NCBI GenBank assembly: GCA_032622095.1
Contig: CP136064.1
Span: 188,593,794-188,657,793 of the forward strand
Direction: 5' to 3'
From: Siphonodentalium dalli
Lineage: Eukaryota > Mollusca > Scaphopoda > Gadilida > Siphonodentaliidae
DNA length: 64,000 bases
Position numbers and translations under genes: made by a program. The notes under the pieces were generated by a model, which was given only the letters and a program-made list of their open reading frames with translations, made no database searches and was not told the DNA's origin. Below are positions 59,785-64,000 of this stretch, in pieces. Each line of letters opens with the position of its first letter. Positions within the stretch are counted from its first letter, which is position 1.

Positions 59785-60900
59785 ATGTTTACCCATACCA
59801 TAGTATGGTAAACATAGTGTCGTTGCCCGGATTGACCACTCGTCGTTGGTCCGTCTGTCTGTCTGTCTGTCTGTCCGTCTGTCCGTCTGTCTGTCCGTAG
59901 ACACTTTACGAGTAATGCGATAACTCAAACATTTTTTATCCGATCGAAACCAAATTTTGTATATGGGTTTCTCAGCCCAAAATACAGATCGAGTTTGAAT
60001 TTGGGTTTGATCCGAGATTTTGTTACAGAGTTATGGCCCTTTTTCAACTTAGAATTCACGCATTCTGCCATAACTCAAACATTTTTTATCTGATTGGAAC
60101 CAAATTTGTTGTATGAGCCAAAGTATGATATGTATGTCCAAATTCAAGATGGTCATCTCTAACAATATTTCTAGCTGGCAATAAAACAAATTGATTAAAT
60201 TTGATGATAAAATCACATTTTGGTTACTTTTATTACATATGCAGATATCTCGTCAGAGAAACAAGCTATTCAAAGGAAGAAGTCAGATGATTAGGTTTTC
60301 AATAAACACAGAAATTCTATGAAGGTTGAATTCTCCAATTAAGCTGGAATGAGTGCCGAAATCCCACGAGCCAAAAGCGACAGAGTTACAAATTCCTTCT
60401 CCCAAGAAAGTAATATGTATCATTTCTAGCAATACTGGACATCAAATATAATGTTATAAAATCAATCGCTAGGGGGGGATCGAGAATAAATGTATCGTCA
60501 TAAACCAAGTGATTGCTGGCCAAGCTGATTACATATTCAAGTCCCTATCGTGATTACGGTCTGAAGACGTATATTTCACATCAGCGTATCATTGCTCTAC
60601 AGGGACAGATTCAATCTACTGCAGAACTATTTCTGTGATAAATACTCCCGAAGTACATCCATGGGTCGCGATGAACGTCGTCTGGATTCCAACAGATATC
60701 ATTTCACTCTTGTTAGAACTGATATAAATCTGGGACTTGATTTTGTTACAGAGTTATGGCCCTTTTTCAACTTAGAATTCACGCATTCTGCCATAACTCA
60801 AACATTTTTTATCTGATTGGAACCAAATTTGGTATGTGAGTTTCACAGCCCAAAATACAGATCGAGTTCGAATATGGGTTTGATCCGATTAATTTTAAAG
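59785..60900 (+). mobile_element. Pearl/HINE-like element (GTTTACC head), interrupted
   Basis: Head hairpin TGTTTACCCATACCATAGTA then TGGTAAACA; GTCTGTCTGTCTGTCC microsatellite (59850-59898). Units contain ATAACTCAAACATTTTTTAT and GTTACAGAGTTATGGCCCTT. A stretch of about 600 bp (60120-60720) interrupts two nearly identical unit pieces. Confidence 0.65.
60160..60715. other. Unassigned insert between duplicated HINE units
   Basis: No transposon ends recognised. Also unassigned: 60901-61681 (with AT-rich low complexity 60920-61140), 61723-61984 and 62281-62511. Confidence 0.4.
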
Positions 60901-61681
60901 GAGTTATGACCCTTTTTCGAAGAAAAAAATTGAGAAGAAAAAAAATCGATTTAAATTTTTTTTTACTTTTAACTTCTATAATAATAATAATAAAAAAAAT
61001 GTCATTGACATTGTCATTTGTTTTCATTTAGATATTGATGATTATGATAAAAGTTGATAAAAAGATTTCCAATGTGTCCCTTTAATTTTTTTAAATAATT
61101 AAAAAGTTTTTAAGTTAAAAAAAATTGAAAAACTAACACCATTATAACTCTGCCAAGGGTACCCCGAATCACCACACCAAATTTGATTAAATCAGTCCAA
61201 AATCTTGTGATATGTACTGGTAAATCTGTTTGGAGCAACATTAAATCCAATTCACCAATTGCCTTTGGACTACTTAGCTATTGATAAGGCTATATTATTT
61301 TCTGATGTCTCTTATGCCAATGTGCAAATAATCTGATAAAGAAGGCTATGTTATCTAATTTAAAATAAAGATTCAACAATAAACATCACATGATATTAAC
61401 AGTAGACATCTCTGCTGCAGAGTTATATCTTCAGATGGTCTGATATCATTATAATTGTTATTGGTTTAATAGAGAGGTCAGTGTTCAACATAAACAATTC
61501 CTGTGATATTTTGACAGCTCTGCTATATAATTGATATTAATGGGTCAGTGGTGAGGTTGCTTATCTGTATACTAGGACACATTATTATTGTAAACTTAAA
61601 TTGGACTCTCTTAACCCAAGTATTCCATGTCCAGGTCACACCTACACATTTAACCCATGGGCTTGCTGGCTGTGGCGGTTT

Positions 61682-61722
61682 AGCATTACAGATCCTGTAC
61701 CAGTGCATTCTCTTATATAAAT
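61682..61722. mobile_element. Family B fragment
   Basis: GCATTACAGATCCTGTACCA then GTGCATTCTCTTATATAA: part of one arm of a B element. Confidence 0.55.
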
Positions 61723-61984
61723 GCCAGTGACCCATAAATTCCAATAATTTGTGTTATGTACATTTGTCTATAATAGTACATAACAGTATACTCTATAATT
61801 CAACACCAAAACTCTCATTTATCCGATCATATTAAATTTTTATCGCTAAGGGATGGGTTAACATCTGCTGATCGTGATCGGCCTCTCGTTATTAAGTTAA
61901 TAAACACTGTAAACCTAATAAATAAACGAACCCAATAGACCTATATACTCTAGTATGCGGTGATGTTTACGATTTTACCGGCCC

Positions 61985-62280
61985 GACACCCATGAATATA
62001 TTCACCAAATTTTCCGATAACGTTCGGGTGAATTCCGCAATTATTTTCGCAAATTCCGAAAGAGGAAACTAAAATTCAGATAACTTTGGGGTGAATTCCG
62101 CAATTATTTCCGCAAATTCCGAAAAAATCAGCAGATGTCGTCTTCTTTTCCGCAAACCTTAGCGCTATTTTCCGAAGGAAGGAAAGTAATTACCGAATAA
62201 TTTCCGCAAACAGTTTTCCGCAAAGTGTTCATAATGTCATTTGTTTTCGGAAAATACTTTCGGAATTCCGCAAAAACTTT
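61985..62280. repeat. TTCCGCAAA-rich block
   Basis: A 63-bp unit (GATAACGTTCGGGTGAATTC at 62016; GATAACTTTGGGGTGAATTC at 62079) followed by at least five more TTTCCGCAAA or TTCGGAA motifs in both orientations. Confidence 0.7.
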
Positions 62281-62511
62281 TGAGACGCTCCCTAAGTGGA
62301 CTGACCTGCGTACCAGCATTTGGCTAGTTCCTTGATGTAACAGTTCATGGTAATGGCTTATCACAATTTTCTTGCACACACATAACATAATGTTGAGATT
62401 CTTGCAGCATCAACTAGTTTCCAGTTTTGGCACGACAACACAATTATATTAATATAGGCTTAAAAATTCCTTCAAATTTAATAGCATTGCCTTGCTTCTA
62501 ACAAAAACTAT

Positions 62512-62661
62512 GGCAGAAATATGGCTTGTTGCCATTCATCGGAAAGCTCTCAGTGAGAGCTTTCCGATGAATGGCAACAAGCCACATTTCTGACTAAATC
62601 CTGAAAAGTTACCCATAATTCTGCTGTGGTTAAGGAGTCGATTAGTTAGGGCATTACTGTA
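62512..62661. mobile_element. Family A MITE lacking the outer left arm
   Basis: Begins at GAAATATGGCTTGTTGCC, has a perfect core, and ends GGGCATTACTG. Same outer-left loss as the 51229 copy. Confidence 0.82.
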
Positions 62662-62854
62662 GCCAAAGCATTAAATCTATCTGCGTGTGGATGACATACT
62701 GACATGCCTTATAATAGCAGAAAATTACAAGTGTCTTCTGTATTTGAAGACATGATTGATGGACAAGAAAATTGGTTTCCACTAGAAATTTCACTTTTTT
62801 TGTGGATCCCGAAGGCCACTTTTCCCAGACAACATGCATGTCTGATTTGTTTAA

Positions 62855-63200
62855 TAATCTAAAGAGCATTGACGTAATTTGACTGGTTCCCAACATGCAG
62901 GCATGAAAGCGTGGATGTAATTTGATGGGTTAATATCTGAATTTCTCTGATCTAGAAAGCATTTTGCTGAAATGTGACTGGTTCCCAACTTAGATTTCCA
63001 TATTTTGTAAAGGTGATCTAGAAAGCATTGATGAAATGTGACTGGTACTCATCTTGAATTTCTGATTGTGGTCTGTGATCTGGAGAGCATTGACATAATG
63101 TGACTGGTTCACAACTTGCATGTCTTCTTTTCTCTGATTCTGCTTGTATTTCCTTATTTGCCCTGTGATCTGGAGAGCATTGACATTATAAGTTCTGGTT
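62855..63200. repeat. Degenerate tandem array, about 70-80 bp unit
   Basis: GATCTAGAAAGCATTGATGA / GATCTGGAGAGCATTGACAT followed by ATGTGACTGGTTC(C/A)CAAC, five occurrences (62861 to 63170). Confidence 0.7.
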
Positions 63201-63659
63201 CTCCGATCAGATTGTTGAACTCAATAGACCCATGGTGGTTTAGATTCTCAAATAATGCCTATAATTTACGTTTTTTTTTATAAAATCCTGTCTGGTTCCT
63301 GAGATCAAATTTTATACCAACTTTATATTGTTTTGCACTTTTGGTGTCAACAATGAAGGGATTGCAAATTTATGTAACATAACCAATGCTTGCAATCCCA
63401 TCTGTATCATCTTTTTGGCTAAGGTAACATTATGCTGCACATATATATGTCATGCATCAATGTATATTGACATATTTGACCACAGAAGTTGGTTGTAGGA
63501 TCCTGGCTTTGTGTCTATGAGAACCAGAGCAGGTGTGCATGTCCCATCAACTTGTGCTGAGTTGGAGATGTACAATTGCATGTATTTGCATTTGGAAGTA
63601 AGACATCTATTCTTGCCCATCAGATCCCATATGCAGTGCTTTGATCCACACCCATGCGT
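63201..63659. other. Unassigned DNA
   Basis: No gene or repeat recognised before the terminal family D MITE; after it (63843-64000) nothing. Confidence 0.4.
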
Positions 63660-63667
63660 ATAGCATC

Positions 63668-63834
63668 CAAGCCTTGAAATAGTGTGCCTGTCATTTGCAG
63701 AATGAGGTGTAAGCAGAATGAGGTCCCCAGAGGGTGAATTTGGTGATGCTAGCCCACTATGCGGGGTAGCATCACTAAATTCACCCTCTGGGGACCTCAT
63801 TCTGCAAATGACAGGCACACTATTTCAAGGCTTG
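63668..63834. mobile_element. Short hAT-like palindromic MITE (family D), single hairpin
   Basis: Perfect 8-bp duplication ATAGCATC at 63660-63667 and 63835-63842. Ends CAAGCCTTGAAATAGTGTGC and its complement. At 167 bp it is the minimal form of the family, one hairpin only. Confidence 0.92.
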
Positions 63835-64000
63835 ATAGCATCCTATAATCATTGTTTCTCTATTGTAAATTTTTTCATTTTACCCCCAATGCACTGTTTC
63901 ATTTTTCTCAAATATTAGATTTAACAGAGACAAGGTTACAAACTTAATTCTATATCTGAACAAAACTCCTATTTTCTGGAAGTCCAATTATATCAGAGAA

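Noticed and set aside
62128-62388. 86-codon antisense frame
   Set aside because: Overlaps the TTCCGCAAA repeat block; the apparent coding character comes from the repeated motif.

Overview
The window looks like a piece of an AT-rich, intron-dominated animal genome, most likely a bivalve mollusc. The reasons are: (i) two exons of a CASK orthologue with canonical GT/AG splice sites and matching phases; (ii) many pearl/HINE-type elements (short hairpin head, CCGT/GTCT microsatellite, about 160-175 bp repeated units, hairpin then CTTGTTTT tail), the kind described in bivalves; (iii) very dense palindromic MITEs. I see no bacterial operon, rRNA gene or CRISPR array. The species call is an inference.

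Host gene. On the + strand, exons at 12302-12392 and 18212-18333 encode the linker and first L27 domain of CASK, a synaptic and epithelial MAGUK scaffold. They join in phase and match animal CASK almost continuously. I find no earlier CASK exon in 1-12301 and no later one (L27C, PDZ, SH3, GK) in 18334-64000. The window is therefore mainly three CASK introns: more than 12.3 kb, 5.8 kb, and more than 45.6 kb if the gene is intact.

Nested gene. Inside the presumed last intron, also on +, a two-exon gene at 55986-56489 plus 57380-57457 predicts a 193-residue Ser/Arg-rich protein with a Cys/Tyr/Trp-rich tail that I cannot assign. Two weaker exon candidates lie at 27799-27897 and 37597-37788.

Repeats fill most of the rest. 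Left part (1-12.3 kb): pearl/HINE-like copies, a 1 kb element with reiterated terminal repeats, a perfect hairpin element, and TTAA MITEs with one nested inside another. 14.8-26.6 kb: mariner-like, hAT-like and TTAA MITEs and a 50-bp minisatellite. 28.3-29.8 kb: a pogo/Tigger-like non-autonomous element. 33-35 kb: a 68-bp array of about 31 copies. 37.8-40.2 kb: a tRNA-like SINE fragment and a cluster of MITEs inserted in one another. 40.8-43.4 kb: a pearl-type tandem array. 43.8-46 kb: hAT-like MITEs. 47.5-51.4 kb: more TTAA MITEs and half mariner-like MITEs. 51.5-52.5 kb: a 5'-truncated LINE. 53.3-54 kb: a degenerate array upstream of the nested gene. 58.5-59.4 kb: a hAT-like element containing a second one. 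59.8-60.9 kb: another HINE-like element.

The elements carry no intact transposase or reverse transcriptase, so all appear non-autonomous or dead. Their nesting gives a relative insertion order, and several flanking duplications can be read directly (TTAA, TA, 8 bp).
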